A stretch of 64,000 bases of DNA from CAWJHE01 sp963842455 (GTDB lineage Bacteria > Chloroflexota > Anaerolineae > Anaerolineales > UBA4823), in contig CAWJHE010000009.1 in the NCBI GenBank assembly GCA_963842455.1, positions 294,165-358,164 of the forward strand. Reading direction: 5' to 3'. Both the position numbers and the translations under genes were made by a program. Shown piece after piece: positions 62,692-64,000 of this stretch (its first letter is position 1; each line of letters starts with the position of its first letter). The notes beneath the pieces were generated by a model. That model was not told the DNA's origin. It did not search any database and saw nothing but the letters and a program-made list of their open reading frames with translations.

Positions 62692-64000
62692 CGCCTGTCA
62701 ATACTGGTTTTCCAGAGATGTAAGTCATAGTCTGCGTTGGGATCGCACGCCCGATTACTGCCAGTTTCCGCCACCCAAATGGGTGTGCGGTCATTAGATT
62801 CCCGGAGACCAGACCGCATTCGTGGTTGTCGTTTCCAAACAGGGTTAGCAAGGAGCGTAAGTCGTCGTTGAAATCGTCAAAATACGACCAGCGAGTGTAC
62901 TGCATTTTCACCGGCCGCCCGAGGCCATTATCCACTCGGGTCAGGTGCATGGATTCGTCCACCCCGTCGCCATCCTCATCGCCGTAATAGGCGTGGTAGC
63001 CGGCAGAGATAGGCTTCCATCCCCACTGATTTCCTGCACCGAGGTCAGGGTCAGCGTGCGTCCGCCTGCCGTCCACTTAAAATTGGGGTAGATCACATTC
63101 GTCGTGGCATCGTCTGCGGCGTATCCGAATACATATTTGCGCACCGGCGTTATGTTCGCCGGCGTCAGCCAGTTGCCGGAAGGAGCATGTTCAAACCGGA
63201 TTTCTTTCAGCCGCCCTTGCTGAACAAGGTCATGGCGGCATCTTCATTCCAGGAATTCTGGTAATCGCTGCGCACCTCCCACGCAAAGCTCACCCGATAG
63301 CGGTCGTGAGAATAGGTGATCGTGGCAGGATAGATTGCGAGATCATTCTTGCAATCGTCTCTCTTTCTATCTCTGTCGTATGTATAATTGATTGTGTTGC
63401 CGTTTTTATCGGTCACTGACCCCAAAGCCCAGCGCCAGGTGAGATTCAATGCACCGCCACTGGTGACGCAGCCCTCGCTTGTATCGGTTTTCGCTGTTTT
63501 GTCGTACTGATACACCCGGCCAATTCTTTGCTCCAGGCGGTCCACTGATTATTTGCGCTGTCGAACTGCACTTTCAGGAAGCTTTGATCGGCGGTGTTGT
63601 AGGTGAGGCAGGTGCTGTTCACGCTCACCGGCAGCAGCAACCCGCTGATCCCGTTGGCCGAGATCAAGAAGGTGTGCTACCTTCTCGTCATTTGTCCCGT
63701 GCATGTTGCGGGTGATGGCGCCGGTGTCCAGCGACCAGCCCATGCCCACCCAGGAGGCCTGGGAGTAGGCCGAGCCTTCGTCCATCACCTGGCTGTTGTA
63801 TTCCAAACACAGCTTGGGCTGAGCCGCTACTCCTGGCGGCGTCTGGAAGGTGTAGCTGTATGTAGCAGCGCCGGTGAAATCCGAGACCTCTGGAGCTATC
63901 CACCGTCGGCAGGGTGTTGGCCTGCCAGTGGCCGCTTTGAAGTCGAATACCGTCAGGTGGTCAGAATGGGTTGTCAGAAGCCGGTTTTCTTTGTCTACCT
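62692..64000 (-). pseudogene. N-terminal part of the same Rhs protein, multiply frameshifted
   Basis: Consecutive segments of one protein lie in alternating frames: YSYTFQTPPGVAAQPKLCLE with GMGWSLDTGAITRNM (about 63900-63690), NGISGLLLPVSVNSTCLTYN (to about 63540), GRVYQYDKTAKTDTSEG with VTDKNGNTINYTYDRD (to 63215), KYVFGYAADDATTNVIYPNF (to about 63020) and GYHAYYGDEDGDGVDESMHL (to 62700). GMGWSLDTG is typical of SpvB/Rhs N-terminal regions. At least five frame changes occur in 1.3 kb. Either the gene is decayed or this part is badly assembled. Confidence 0.7.

Noticed and set aside
1..64000. tRNA and rRNA genes
   Set aside because: I looked for T-loop motifs and cloverleaf-like intergenic segments and saw none that could be supported. 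A tRNAscan run would settle this.

Overview
The window looks like a chromosomal segment of a Chloroflexota bacterium, probably Anaerolineae. This is inferred from gene content and protein style: a 14-gene complex I operon, a fused alpha-beta glycyl-tRNA synthetase, lipoproteins with NBR1-type Ig and TPR domains, VIT/VWA proteins and a large Rhs locus. No rRNA or tRNA gene was found, so the placement is not anchored by a marker. Almost all housekeeping genes lie on the minus strand.

Layout. 1-4.7 kb is a defence island in decay: a McrC/McrB-like restriction pair (McrC frameshifted, the ATPase cut by the window edge), an AbiE toxin-antitoxin locus with an intact antitoxin, a broken toxin and a clear operator palindrome, then decayed coding fragments and two long perfect palindromes. 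4.7-12 kb holds a secreted transglutaminase-like protein, a DMT exporter, a peroxiredoxin-glutaredoxin fusion whose catalytic cysteine codon is TGA, and coaBC-ydcF-prmC-prfA. 12-18.7 kb holds cell-surface proteins, including a tandem duplicated secreted protein. 18.9-33.9 kb is a complete nuoABCDEFGHIJKLMN operon with a recognisable promoter and terminator. 34-41 kb is rpoD-dnaG and glyQS. 41-51 kb is mixed accessory metabolism: SDR, two MFS exporters, nitroreductase, a second in-frame-TGA protein of the glycine reductase selenoprotein B family, a serine peptidase with duplicated flanking domains, a phosphatase-superfamily membrane enzyme and an aldo/keto reductase. 51.5-64 kb is an Rhs polymorphic-toxin locus read right to left: a large Rhs protein, a displaced second Rhs tip, a third tip remnant, and several small immunity-like or orphan genes.

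The main discovery candidates are two genes (7.2-8.0 kb and 46.5-47.4 kb) that are readable only if TGA encodes selenocysteine. In both, the TGA sits at the family's redox cysteine and is followed at the expected distance by a hairpin fitting the bacterial SECIS description. Together they suggest a selenocysteine-using organism with Sec in peroxide detoxification and in a GrdB-like redox protein.

Frameshifts and stops are common in the accessory genes (McrC, AbiEii, MFS, nitroreductase, AKR, Rhs and immunity genes) but absent from about 23 kb of core genes. This argues for real decay or phase-variable tracts in the accessory DNA, although some breaks lie in short homopolymers where assembly error is possible.
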